NCBI RefSeq assembly: GCF_036588685.1
Contig: NC_086386.1
Coordinates: forward strand, 34,711,883-34,775,882
DNA length: 64,000 nucleotides
Source: Mytilus trossulus
Lineage: Eukaryota > Mollusca > Bivalvia > Mytilida > Mytilidae
Direction of reading: 5' to 3'
A model generated the notes under the pieces. It searched no databases. It was not told the origin of the DNA and saw only the letters and a list, made by a program, of their open reading frames with translations. A program made the translations under genes and the position numbers. The stretch's first letter is position 1; each line of letters begins with the position of its first letter. Below, piece by piece: positions 47,190 to 58,239 of this stretch.

Positions 47190-47705
47190 GTGGAATCTAT
47201 TTAAAGGGGGTGCTATGCCAGCGCTTTGTGGGAAAACTTACGTTGATTTATTGAAGGAAACTGTACTGAAGCGTCCATCTCTAAAGAAGTCATGCAGTGC
47301 CCTCCCTATCTCATCCCCCTTATGAAACTTCTGGATATTCATGTCTTATTCTTACAACTTTTAGGGAAACAACTGTCCCAGGTAAAACAAAAAGGGGAAG
47401 CTGAGCGCTCACATGTAAAAACCGGCCACACTATATATAGTCTTTTTATGCCTGTTCCAAGTCGGAAGCCTGACTGTTGAAGTTGTCATTGGTTTATATT
47501 TTTCCGGTTTTTCATTTTCGTAAATTGTTTTGCTATACATTATTATTTCTTATTTTTCATTTTGGGTCCCATAGGCGGATACAAAAGGTACCTGCCCCCC
47601 CCCCCCCCCCCCTTTTGTGGGAAACATTGGCTGATTATATAGAAATCACTGAACCTTGGCTGGAACCCCTCCCCCTTTATGAAAATATCTTAATCCGCCA
47701 CTAGA
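47190..47705 (+). mobile_element. Two degraded CAGTGGCGGAT-type MITE copies within the transposon
   Basis: 47190-47330 (AAAGGGGGTGCTATGCCAGC...CCCCTTATGAAACTTCTGGA) and 47565-47705 (TAGGCGGATACAAAAGG, a C-run at about 47586-47612, ...AATCCGCCACTAG) resemble each other and the copy at 32618. They are nested insertions in the larger element. Confidence 0.5.
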
Positions 47706-47879
47706 CTGTTTAAATCAATACTGTAACAGGGTAATTTATGGAGGGGGGTCTATGTTTTTTTTACTGTAAATTATATTTTTTTCCCCCTTCAGCGAAGAAC
47801 AATTCTTTTTTTTTTAGCGACAAACCAAAAACATTTGTTTTTCTTTCAATTTTAGCATTACATATAGTGGAGGGTATGG

Positions 47880-48080
47880 ATGGGGGGGTCTGTTATTCTG
47901 TAAACATTTAATTTTCAGCCCATTTTTCTCTAATCTTTAAAAAGTTAACCCCTTTTTTCTCTAATCTTCCAAAATTTAACCCTTTTATTCTCTAATCTTC
48001 TATTTTTTGGCTCATTATTCTCTAATCTTCATTTTTTAAGGGCATTATTCTTTAATCATTTAACCCCATCCAAACCCTCA
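47880..48080 (+). repeat. Short degenerate tandem repeat around TTCTCTAATCTTC
   Basis: About six phrases such as TTTCTCTAATCTT, TATTCTCTAATCTTC and TATTCTTTAATCATT follow each other at 25-35 bp spacing. No gene. Confidence 0.5.
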
Positions 48081-49309
48081 TAGTGGCAGCTGAGGGTGAA
48101 ACAAACAATTTTTTTTCTCAGGGTCCAAAACAAATTATTTTTTTCACCAGAAACTGGAAACACTTTTTAAAAAAAAAAAAACATATCTATAAAGAACCCT
48201 TAGTTCATATAAACTTTAAAATCAGTAATTGTGATATAAATGTAACGCTAAATGGGTCTTTGTTCTGTGTATTTTGGACAGTCATTATTTTGGATATATG
48301 TATCTGGGATCTAATCCTTCTTGCCCGTTTTAATACATAAGGAAATAGCTATTAAATATTTCAACATATATATATAGGCTCACTACCGTCTATATACTAG
48401 TAACGAAGTCTGTTTAATGTTCACATGTTTTATCATATAAAAGTACATGTATTATATGATATATATTTAAAAGGTTCACAGCCCAGGTTCAGTTATAAAT
48501 TTCAATACAAAACGTTACTTAGTTCCAACTCTATAAAACAACATGTTACTTCATTATAATATTTATCGCAACTTAATTGATACTTCAAGCTACTGCACCA
48601 ATATAAGTGATCAATGCACTTGAAAAGTGTCTTACAAAATCGTGCTATGAACCGCTGTCCTTAAATTAGATTAAACCTTGCTTTGATAAACGTCCAAATA
48701 TTATTACAATTCTACTGTGCAATTCATGTACTGTACACACTGTCACATTTAATAAACAAGATGAAAGATCATACAACAAATTAAGTATAATTGACCATCA
48801 AATCTTTGATGTAGTTGACCACGCCACATCAATGTTAAAGTGAAGTGTAAAATATTTACTCGCATATATATATATGTAACTATATAATATGTAGTTTTCA
48901 TTTCTCGTTTCAGCATTTTTCAAACATTGGCTATACCTTTCATGTAACTATTTATGTGTTGCTTATGAATTCAATTGTAACACTTCTTAGTGACTGGATA
49001 GGTTAAACCAATGCCTTCCTAGAAAACGATGACACCAATGAACAACACCAGTCTTTTTGCTGTTCCTGCTAATAATGTTTGCATGGCTTAACTAGAAAAG
49101 GCATCAATTCTTTGGCTTTCCTGCTGGTTGAAGGATTTATTTTTACAACTCCAGTGTATACACAATTGTTACCATAGTATATAGTTGGTTGACCGTTATG
49201 GAATAACCGTTTCACAGATGATATCGGATATGTTTCTCACGTCATAACTACAATCCCCTTCCCTTTTCATGAATTTGACTTACTGTATAAAGCTAGTTAT
49301 CGGGTTTGT
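48081..49309. other. Transposon interior, nothing recognised
   Basis: AT-rich with no frame showing a transposase, reverse transcriptase or other domain. Confidence 0.35.
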
Positions 49310-49545
49310 AAAAACATGAGCAACCCGACGGTGCCACATGTGGAGCAGTATCTGCTTACCCTTCTGGAGCACCAGAGATCATCCCCAGTGTTTGGTTAGG
49401 GTTCGTGTTGCTCAGACTTTGTTTGTTTTCTATGCTGTTTCTTGTGTACTTTAATTTGTATATTTCATGTCATGGTGTTGTCAGTTTTTTTTTCGATTTA
49501 TGAATTTATTTAACTGTTCCTCTGGTATCTTTCGACCCTCTTGAA
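49310..49545 (-). repeat. Dispersed bivalve-type repeat nested in the transposon
   Basis: GAGCAACCCGACGGTGCCAC, ATCTGCTTACCCTTCTGGAG, GGGTTCGTGTTGCTCAGACT and GTTCCTCTGGTATCTTTCGA match, in the opposite sense, the repeat at 63455-63720. Confidence 0.55.
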
Positions 49546-50149
49546 GTCTATAACTTAGAGAATGATGAAAAATGATAGTTTTGCAATTCAAAATTTGAAT
49601 ACAATATAAGGCTGGTTAGAATGCAAACCATTCAGCTTGCTTTAAAATATCTAATAAGTGCCACCAAATATGCAGACATTGAAGACTGGGGGCAAACCAT
49701 ACACAATAACACAAGCTTACTGAACACTAGCAAGGTTTGACAATACAAGAATGTATGTAAAACTTCAATTCAATAAAACATAAATGGGTGTACAAGCAAT
49801 TAAAGCTTGTATGTATCCATGCAAGAAAAATAAATTTTCACCGTACACCAGTGTTGTATGCAAGAATACCGTGAACTGAAAATGTCAAACAAATATGCAA
49901 ACTTTTATGTTCCAATGGGTATAGGATTATATGTTGGTATGCCGACAATCAAACCCATGAATTCCATTGTTTTACAAGGGATTATTGAAAAGCGGGTTGG
50001 TATAAGGCAATAAACCCCTGAGTGTTGCAGTTAAGAATTAAGAGCTTTCTTTCAAATTCAAATGAAGTTGAAGGCTATACATGAGTCATTCCTTACATCC
50101 ATGTAATTTGACCTTTTCATTTCACAATCATACACTTGCCAATACAAAC

Positions 50150-50735
50150 ATGAATGCAGAATAAAATTTTAAAATCCATACAGGCATACAAGTACCTAGC
50201 CGAAAAAAGCCAAAATAAATTAAAAAAAATCGGTTTACATATCCTAGGTTCGTATACAGGCATAAATACACCAGATTTGTATGCAGAAATACAGACCTGA
50301 CAAATACTTATATACGCAGAAAGTGAGAGTTTAACATACACCAGGTCGGGATGCTAGCATACAGACCTGAAAAATACTAGTAAATGCATAGAGTGAGAGT
50401 TTAACATACACCAGGTCGGTATGCTGGCATACAGACCTGACAAATACTAGTATATATGCATAGAGTGAGAGTTTAACATACACCAGGTCGGTATGCTAGC
50501 ATACAGACCTGACAAATACTAGGATGTGAATAGAGTGACAGTTAAGCATTAACCAGGTCGGTATGCTAGCATACATACCTGAAATTTACTTGTATATGCA
50601 TAGAGTGAGAGTTTAGCATTAACCAGGTTGGTATGCTGGCATACAGACCTGACAAATTCTAATATACACATACAGTGAGGTTTTAGCATACACCAGGGTG
50701 GTATGCAGGCATACAGACCTGACAAATGCAAGTGA
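50150..50735 (+). repeat. Right subterminal palindrome array (about seven units)
   Basis: Units of about 65-73 bp: GAGTGAGAGTTTAACATACA, CCAGGTCGGTATGCTAGCAT, ACAGACCTGACAAATACTAG. The outer CAGGTC/GACCTG and inner GTATGC/GCATAC pair to form a hairpin in each unit. The leftmost units are degraded. Confidence 0.8.
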
Positions 50736-51136
50736 GAGAAAAAAGACTTAATTTAGCATTCTTTTCATTGAAACATCTGAAATAAAGATGGGTAAATGCT
50801 ATTTTATGTATATATTTCAAAAATGACATAAAAGTATAACAAAAATGCAGAATGAGTATTTTTTTAAGGTTTATTTACTTGAACTATTTCCTTGGTGTTA
50901 AAATAGTTCATTCTAGCATCCTATGAAAAAGGTTTATGATAAAATAATGAAATTTTGGTTCGCATTTACAAAGAAAGATCACAAATCTTGCCAAAAGATG
51001 ACAAACAAATATTGTTAATGCTATACAGTCAGTTTTTTACGCGAAATATATCAATATTTCCAAATGTTGTAGCCTTTTCACACAAAAATAAGTTAAGTGG
51101 CATATGAGAATTTCTAATTTTAGATGAGAACGTGTT

Positions 51137-51313
51137 GATTACAGTCCACAAGACTACAATGTTTATGACGTCGAGACTGTCATTGAAAGGGCATCGGAAC
51201 GGCTAGGAGAACAGCAGTTTATATTCTTTTCCAATGATTCAAGTCATTTCTCGCGTTGGTGTAAACTAAAACGGGGAAAAAAGCAACAGGCAAGGACAGG
51301 TTGTTACATTTGA
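51137..51313 (+). pseudogene. Severed 3' end of the LRAT-type gene
   Basis: 58 codons plus TGA in the frame that continues from FKILD at 46028: DYSPQDYNVYDVETVIERAS, ERLGEQQFIFFSNDSSHFSR, WCKLKRGKKQ. This is the end of the second LRAT-like domain. The expected NCEHF motif reads NDSSHF, so the nucleophilic cysteine is replaced by serine and the second domain was probably non-catalytic even before the insertion. The uninterrupted protein would be 499 residues. The segment has no start of its own (an ATG at 51124 is out of frame). Confidence 0.8.
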
Positions 51314-51369
51314 AACTATTTGATACTGATGTTTTAAAGTTTTAGTTCATTTTTCTTCTTTTATCGTTA

Positions 51370-51490
51370 TATGTACAGTAAGTAAGTAAGTAAGTAAGTA
51401 AGTAAATGTTTGTTATAGTGACCTGTGTAATCACATTTCAATAAAGTACAAATATATTACATACACAATAAAATACACCCGACCCATTGG
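51370..51490 (-). repeat. LINE 3' end with (ACTT)n tail
   Basis: On the minus strand: ACCCAATGGGTCGGGTGTAT, TTGTACTTTATTGAAATGTG, ACAGGTCACTATAACAAACA, then six ACTT units (51376-51404). This is typical of a non-LTR element 3' end carrying a microsatellite tail. No coding part was found. Confidence 0.45.
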
Positions 51491-52140
51491 GTCTATAAGT
51501 CACTTTCAAATAATAAAACATAATTCTTTTATCATGGATTTCAAACAAATTAATGAAAAGTAAGATTAAGCTAAATTTCAAAATGATTAATTAATAATGA
51601 AAAATTCAAACTAATATAAATAAATAATTAAAAATGAATTTATTAGAAGATCGATTTAATAAATGTTTAGTTGAATGCATAATTAATTAATAATGAAAAA
51701 ATCAAACTTATATAAAAAATGAAGTTATTAGAAAATCGATTAAGTAAAGTTGAATGCATAATAAATTAATATTTATAATAAAGAAACTGGAAATCTTTAG
51801 ATTGACCAAGAAGTAACATTTTTACATTTTCATATTACAGTCAAATACAATCAATACTGTCATCTGGAATTGCAATATACTGTTTATCAAACTGTTCATG
51901 TATTATATAACACTTCACGTCTATGCCGGAACGCTTTCACTGTATACTTAACTTAGCCAGCTTTCTAGGATAGTTTGTCATCAAAAAGATAATTTTTTCA
52001 TCGTTTGTCATATCTTTTAGTTTATTGCCAGAAAATATATCATTAAAAGTAGATTCTCTCAAGTCATTATATAAGGAGCAGTGGAGAATAAAGTAACATG
52101 TAAGCTGATTAGTTAAATTTCAAAGAAATTTATACTGCAG
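51491..52140. other. AT-rich stretch, no gene seen
   Basis: Two diverged copies of an ATTAATTAATAATGAAAAA(A)TCAAACT phrase (about 51585 and 51680) suggest a local duplication. Nothing else is recognised. Confidence 0.35.
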
Positions 52141-52163
52141 ATAAATTTATGTCGCACCTATAT

Positions 52164-52209
52164 GAGCGTCACTGAAGAGTCTTATGTAGACGAAACGTGC
52201 GTCTGGCGT
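52164..52209 (+). ncRNA. Hammerhead ribozyme (copy E, subfamily 2)
   Basis: GAGCGTCA, CTGAAGA (the fifth core base may be any nucleotide), stem II GTC/GAC with loop TTATGTA, GAAA, stem III ACGTGCGT, GTC, TGGCGT. The downstream ACTAAATTATAATCTTGATACC matches copy C. The core is intact, but the stem III palindrome has one change. Confidence 0.75.
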
Positions 52210-53914
52210 ACTAAATTATAATCTTGATACCTTTGAAAACTATTAAGTTTGCTTGTCATGTTTTGGAATTTTTGTCAGATTTTCGAAATCCTCTGGTTTT
52301 ATCCATTTGAATGCCTTAAATAGTTTTCCTATGAGCCCTCATTTTGCATTTCATAAATCTTTTACATGTATAATTATACAACCATTTGTAAAAGTTTTAT
52401 AAAATTTTATTAATTTTTTAATAGTTTTTGAGAACTTATACTGCATGTACGTATACTGGTCAATGATAAAAGCTAACACAAATCAAGAGAGAACATTTTC
52501 TTGCTTTGCCTATTCTTAGGAAATCCACTAAATTTGAAACCCTACGAAAAGTAATAACTAGCAGTATTTGGATTGAAAGTGTGTAATGATTCTCGCGCAG
52601 TTGAATATAGGGATAACATCTGCCATATTCTTCTCAGGTACTCGCTCAGGTAAATTATATTTTTCATCACGTTTATTGTTATTTCGAATGTTATTATTCA
52701 GTATTTGTTTCGTTACAAAGTGATTCGAAATATTTTCAATACTGCAACAAAAGTCGTAGTCTTATAGGAGTAGAATTCGGAAAGTTATTTCACTTTGTCA
52801 AATTATAGTTCGAAATATGATTAAATTAAAATACATTTGTAGGTCACCATGTTTTTTCAACCTAAAGGCTGTACAAATTTGCATATTCAAATATAAATTG
52901 TTTTTTTTCTCTTTAATTCAATAGACTTATTTCCTATTGTAATTCTCCCCATTAGAATGAATTTGTTTTTAGATAAAACAAAATCAAAGACATACATTAT
53001 CTTTGTGAATTACCCCCCCCCCCCCTTTTTGCCCCCAAAAAAAGACAGATCATTTGCGGTCATTTTCACTCTATGGTTTCAAAAGACTTATATATTATCT
53101 TATTTTAATACATTCATGGTGAAGAATTCAGCCAGGTAATTAATAGATAAAATAAAAATATGTAAAAGTATTGCAATAGAAAGGGCATTAATATATTAAT
53201 ATATTTATGGCATTACACTCTGCATGTAGTGAATAAGTTTAAATTTGGTATTTATCAAAATGTTTGTATATTATGAAATTAAATATTTTACATGATGTTT
53301 AAGAAATAATACCAAAACGTTGATTCGTTAGTATTAAGCTATTGGTGATTGATATGTTTAAAAAAAACTGTACTTGTTATATCATGTTATGTTATGATTT
53401 AATTTTATGTTTTTGTCTAGGGCTCATCCGAACATTGCATAATTGTTTATACTGCCTTATTTAGACTACTAGTATATTTTTAACTTATTGTCTATAACAC
53501 TTTTGTTTGAAACCTGAAATTTTATTTAGCTTTATTTGTGTTTAAAGTGTTGGTATATGTGCGTTATGAGATTAGATTTACACGATAGTAAATGCTTTTC
53601 AGAACATTTTGTCGCATTAAAATTATATGGCTTTAGATTCCAGAAATTCTTTTGTTTGAGATGTTTAATGATATAATGTTACAAAAGTAGTTTCGTGATT
53701 AGACATAAATAAAAGTTAAGAAAAAAGTCTCTCATATATATATGTTTTATATTTCACGTTTATTTGTGCTTTCATTTTTTTGTTATTAAAATTTACTATT
53801 TCTGTTAATTCGATTTCGTTTATAGACTCAAGTTTAACCAATCATTAGACATTCAAAACTATATATAATGCATTTAAGTATCAAATATATGTTGTTTGGT
53901 TTTTCTTGGTTAAA
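52210..53914. other. Intergenic, no gene seen
   Basis: C-run at about 52993-53006. AT-rich elsewhere. No motif-bearing frame. Confidence 0.35.
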
Positions 53915-54280
53915 AGTCCAAAAACAAAACAAGACTGAATTCCGAGGAAAATTCAAAAAGGAAAGTCCCTCAAAAAGCAATATCAAAAGCTCAAACAATT
54001 CACACGAATGGACAACAACTGTCATATTCCTGACTACCAAAAAGGCACCTTAGTATTATATTTATAAATTGTTGCTGCAAAATTCTGTCAAATGCTGTTT
54101 TCAGATTAGTTTTTCTTGTGTAGAAAATGGTCGATTAAACCTGGTTTTTAGTTCGCTAAACCCCTCTACTGCTGACATGATTATGTACTGTAATATCAGA
54201 CATATTCTTTTTTATTTGGTGTTTCCCAACTTAATCAACGAACGTCACTCGCCTGAATTTAAAAAAGTAATACGCATTTG
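53915..54280 (+). repeat. Dispersed bivalve-type repeat
   Basis: GAGGAAAATTCAAAAAGGAA, GAATGGACAACAACTGTCAT and GTAGAAAATGGTCGATTAAA are phrases that I recognise from bivalve interspersed repeats. 54030-54115 is shared with 43840-43930. The 61- and 70-codon frames here are part of it. Confidence 0.45.
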
Positions 54281-55224
54281 ACAGATTAATGTTTCCGTGA
54301 GAGCTGTTGCATTAAAAACCTTAAACATTGTCGACTGCTTACCCCTCCGGACCACCTTAAACCACCCTAGTTTTTGGTTAATAGTTTCAGTTGGTTGTTA
54401 AGTGTTAGTAATTACCGTGTTTTAAAACCAATTGTTGATATTATTGTTGATATTCGTTTTTTGCCATGGCGTTGTCAGTATGTCTTCAAACAGAGGCAAC
54501 ATGTCACGTGATATTCATCTCAAACTAGCTTATACATTAACCTCTTGAGACAATTTTAATGTGAATTTCTCGAGAACTTTAATACAAAATTAGTATTTTT
54601 CATAATTTTAAATTAATAAAAACAATTGTATGTTTTATCCTGTACCAAGTCAGGAATATGAAAGTGGTTGTCTTAGACTAATAGATCGTTTCTATGTATG
54701 TTGCATTGTCGTTTATTTTTGTTGTTCTTATGTGTTTCTGTTGTTTCTGTTGTTTCGTTGTTTTCTACTTATAGCTGATGTGTTTCCCTCGGTTTAAATT
54801 TGTAACCCGGATTTGTTTTCTCTCAATCGACTCATGACTTTTGAATACTACTCATTCCTTAATTTGTTTTGAATTACTGTACTTGAGATTCACGTGAAAC
54901 TTACATGAACGTGAGTTTAACGTTTAGGTTCGTTTGAGGTGAAATGCAGTTGAAATTCACGTGAAATCACATGATTTAAATTCACGCAAAATTTATGTGA
55001 GTGAAATTTCTCGGTGTAGGACTTTGAGTGTCCCTTTGGTACTTTCCACCTCTCGGCTAAGTATAAAGTGTAATACACATGTGTTTTAGTGTTATCTCCT
55101 TAATTAAGGTGCATGGAATTTTCTTACTTCTTATACAGAATACTCCAAACCAAAACATGTGTTCGTAATATGAGGAAGGCGCTACCTTAAATGCCAGCTT
55201 TATACTAAGACAATGTCCTCTATA
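54281..55224. other. Intergenic with repeat fragments
   Basis: Fragments at about 54330-54490 (GACTGCTTACCCCTCCGGAC..., TGCCATGGCGTTGTCAGTAT) recall the repeat at 63455-63720 in inverse sense. No gene. Confidence 0.35.
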
Positions 55225-55490
55225 TAGATTGGTTGTTGGTTGTTTAACGTCTAGTGGCAAATATTTCATGCATGTTCAGAACGAATGTCCTAGGCTACAT
55301 TAACGATGGGGGATAGGACCTTTATCGGGACTCCGAGATCCGGTGTTTTTATGTCGGGATTTCGGGATTGACCCTTTCGAGATCCGGGAATTCTTTATTC
55401 CAATTTCGTGACATCGGGATTTCGTGTTTTCAAGTCCGGGATTTCGTTTTTTTAAGCCCGGGATTTCGGGATCAGGACCCCTCCTACCCC
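55225..55490. repeat. Repeat fragments: inverse of 24.1 kb, then 'CGGGATTTCG' phrases
   Basis: 55225-55300 holds TTTAACGTCTAGTGGCAAAT and the inverse of the 24070-24135 repeat. 55310-55490 is a run of variants of CGGGATTTCGGGATT, the counterpart of 25543-25720. In both places a GATAGGACC/GGTCCTATC phrase marks the join. Confidence 0.5.
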
Positions 55491-55799
55491 CTCCCTAATT
55501 AACGTATTGTTTATGTCTAAAATTTAATTATAAGTTCAGATGGATAGGGTTAAGGGAACAAACATTGAACTGGAAAAGGCAGAAGGGTTATAATATTTTT
55601 CCTGAAAAAAATTTTCTGATTCCCAAATTGATGAATAAAAAATCTGGCCTTCCTTTTCCTTAGGGGTCCCAACATTACTGTTGAAAAATGGAGGGTCCCA
55701 CTATATACATTTGTTTGAAAAAATTTTGTAAATGATATATTAAATAATATTCTATTGTATTGATTGTTTATATATTATAGGCTTAAATATGTCAGTTAT

Positions 55800-58010
55800 A
55801 TTAAAACTGTTTATATGGTTTTGGCTTGTATATAGGTTGTGGGACCCTAAAGTAAATGAAAGCATTATAGCACTCTTTTACTTTAGGGGTCCCAATCAAA
55901 CAATCTTTTTATGGTTTATGGCTTGTATATAGGTTGTGCGACCCCTTATAATAAGTAAATCAAAGCATTATAGCACTCTTTTACTTTAGGGGTCCCAATC
56001 AAATAATCTTTATATGGTTTTTGGCTTGTGTATAGGTTGTGGGACCCCGAAAGTAAATGAAAGCATTATAGCACTCTTTTACTTTAGGGTCCAAATCAAA
56101 TAATCTTTATATGGTTTTTGGCTTGTATATAGGTTGTGGGACCCCTAAAGTAAATGAAAGCATTATAACACTCTTTTACTCTAGGGTCCAAATCAAATAA
56201 TCTTTATATGGTTTTTGGCTTGTGTATAGGTTGTGGGACCCCTAAAGTAAATGAAAGCATTATAGCACTTTTTTACTTTAGGGTCCAAATCAAATAATCT
56301 TTATATGGTTTTTGGCTTGTATATAGGTTGTGGGACCCCTAAAGTAAATGAAAGCATTATAGCACTCTTTTACTTTAGGGTCCAAGTCAAATAATCTTTA
56401 TATGGTTTTTGGCTTGTATATAGGTTGTGGGACCCCTAAAGTAAATGAAAGCATTATAGCACTCTTTTACTCTAGGGTCCAAATCAAATAATCTTTATAT
56501 GGTTTTTGGCTTGTATATTATAGGTTGTGGGACCACTAAAGTAAATGAAAGCATTATAGCACTTTTTTACTTTAGGGTCCAAATCAAATAATCTTTATAT
56601 GGTTTTTGGCTTGTATATAGGTTGTGGGACCCCTTAAGTAAATGAAAGCATTATAGCACTCTTTTAGTTTAGGGTCCAAGTCAAATAATCTTTATATGGT
56701 TTTTGGCTTGTATATAGGTTGTGGGACCCCTAAAGTAAATGAAAGCATTATAGCACTCTTTTACTCTAGGTTCCAAATCGAATAATCTGTATATGTTTTT
56801 GGCTTGTGTATAGGTTGTGGGACCCCTAAAGTAAATGAAAGCATTACAGCACTCTTTTGTAAATGAAAGCATTATAGCACTCTTTTACTCTAGGGTCCAA
56901 ATCAAATAATCTTTATATGGTTTTTGGCTTGTGTATAGGTTGTGGGAGGACCCCTAAAGTAAATGAAAGCATTATAGCACTCTTTTACTCTAGGGTCCAA
57001 ATCAAATAATCTTTATATGGTTTTTGGCTTGTATATTATAGGTTGTAGGACACCTAAAGTAAATGAAAGCATTATAGCACTCTTTTACTCTAGGGTCCAA
57101 ATCAAATAATCTTTATATGGTTTTTGGCTTGTATATAGGTTGTGGGACCCCTAAAGTAAATGAAAGCATTATAGCACTCTTTTACTTTAGGGTCCAAGTC
57201 AAATAATCTTTATATGGTTTTTGGCTTGTATATAGGTTGTGGGACCCCTAAAGTAAATGAAAGCATTATAGCACTCTTCTACTCTAGGGTCCAAATCAAA
57301 TAATCTTTATATGGTTTTTGGCTTGTATATTATAGGTTGTGGGACCACTAAAGTAAATGAAAGCATTATAGCACTTTTTTACTTTAGGGTCCAAATCAAA
57401 TAATCTTTATATGGTTTTTGGCTTGTATATAGGTTGTGGGACCCCTAAAGTAAATGAAAGCATTATAGCACTCTTTTACTTTAGGGTCCAAGTCAAATAA
57501 TCTTTATATGGTTTTTGGCTTGTATATAGGTTGTGGGACCCCTAAAGTAAATGAAAGCATTATAGCACTCTTTTACTCTAGGTTCCAAATCAAATAATCT
57601 GTATATGTTTTTGGCTTGTGTATAGGTTGTGGGACCCCTAAAGTAAATGAAAGCATTATAGCACTCTTTTGTAAATGAAAGCATTATAGCACTCTTTTAC
57701 TCTAGGGTCCAAATCAAATAATCTTTATATGGTTTTTGGCTTGTGTATAGGTTGTGGGACCCCTAAAGTAAATGAAAGCATTATAGCACTCTTTTACTCT
57801 AGGGTCCAAATCAAATAATCTTTATATGGTTTTTGGCTTGTATATTATAGGTTGTGGGACACCTAAAGTAAATGAAAGCATTATAGCACTCTTTTACTTT
57901 AGGGTCCAAATCAAATAATCTTTATATGGTTTTTGGCTTGTATGTATAGGTTGTGGGACCCTTAAAGTAAATGAAAGCATTATAGCACTCTTTTACTTTA
58001 AGGGTCCAAA
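55800..58010 (+). repeat. Satellite array, about 22 units of ~97 bp
   Basis: The unit reads ATCTTTATATGGTTTTTGGC, TTGTATATAGGTTGTGGGAC, CCCTAAAGTAAATGAAAGCA, TTATAGCACTCTTTTACTTT, AGGGTCCAAATCAAATA. GGGACCCCTAAAGTAAA and TTTACTTTAGGGTCCC-like ends pair within each unit. I counted 22 occurrences of the GGTTGTGGGAC landmark from 55834 to 57949. Variant units (TATTATAGG insertion, GACCACT) recur 812 bp apart (56523 and 57335), showing a higher-order duplication of about eight units. Inverted single copies of the GGGGTCCCAACAT end flank it at about 55660 and 58210. Confidence 0.92.
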
Positions 58011-58239
58011 TGTATTACAAAAAACAAAAAAGTGAATGTTAGGTCATTTTACTAAAAGCTAATGCCTTTTAAAACACCAAAAAAGATTGGAAAATTAATT
58101 AAAAAATTAAATACACTTAAAACAGGTATATAGGGAACTATTTTTTTTTTATATAATAACATACCACAAACTTTTATGGACTGGGACCCTAAAGTAAAAT
58201 CCAAAAATGTTGGGACCCCTATAGTAAAAGAATGCCAAA

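Larger units (their letters stand above)
46032..51136. mobile_element. 5.1-kb DNA transposon inserted in the LRAT-type gene
   Basis: Terminal inverted repeats of 33 bp with one mismatch, AACACGTTCTCATCTAAAAT at 46032 and its complement ending at 51136. Direct GATT flanks the element (46028-46031, 51137-51140). Removing the element and one GATT restores an uninterrupted reading frame. Subterminal arrays of the palindrome GTATGCTAGCATAC lie inverted at the two ends (46195-46430 and 50150-50735). No transposase domain is recognised inside, so it appears non-autonomous or carries an unrecognised gene; one exon-like frame is noted at 47010. The superfamily is not assigned. Confidence 0.85.

Noticed and set aside
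47065..47704. Several 62-86-codon frames in the transposon
   Set aside because: They overlap degraded MITE copies and C-runs and have no transposase motif.
51109..51128. TTCTAATTTTAG as a splice acceptor that would remove the transposon as an intron
   Set aside because: No suitable GT donor lies at the left border, and the acceptor would not restore the LRAT frame. The GATT duplication and inverted ends explain the segment better.
46028..51140. piggyBac-type TTAA insertion (GGATTAACACG at left)
   Set aside because: The right side reads TTGA. GATT on both sides fits exactly and restores the frame, and TTAA does not.
56681..57684. Two nearly identical minus-strand 63-codon frames
   Set aside because: They are translations of satellite units repeated 812 bp apart, not genes.
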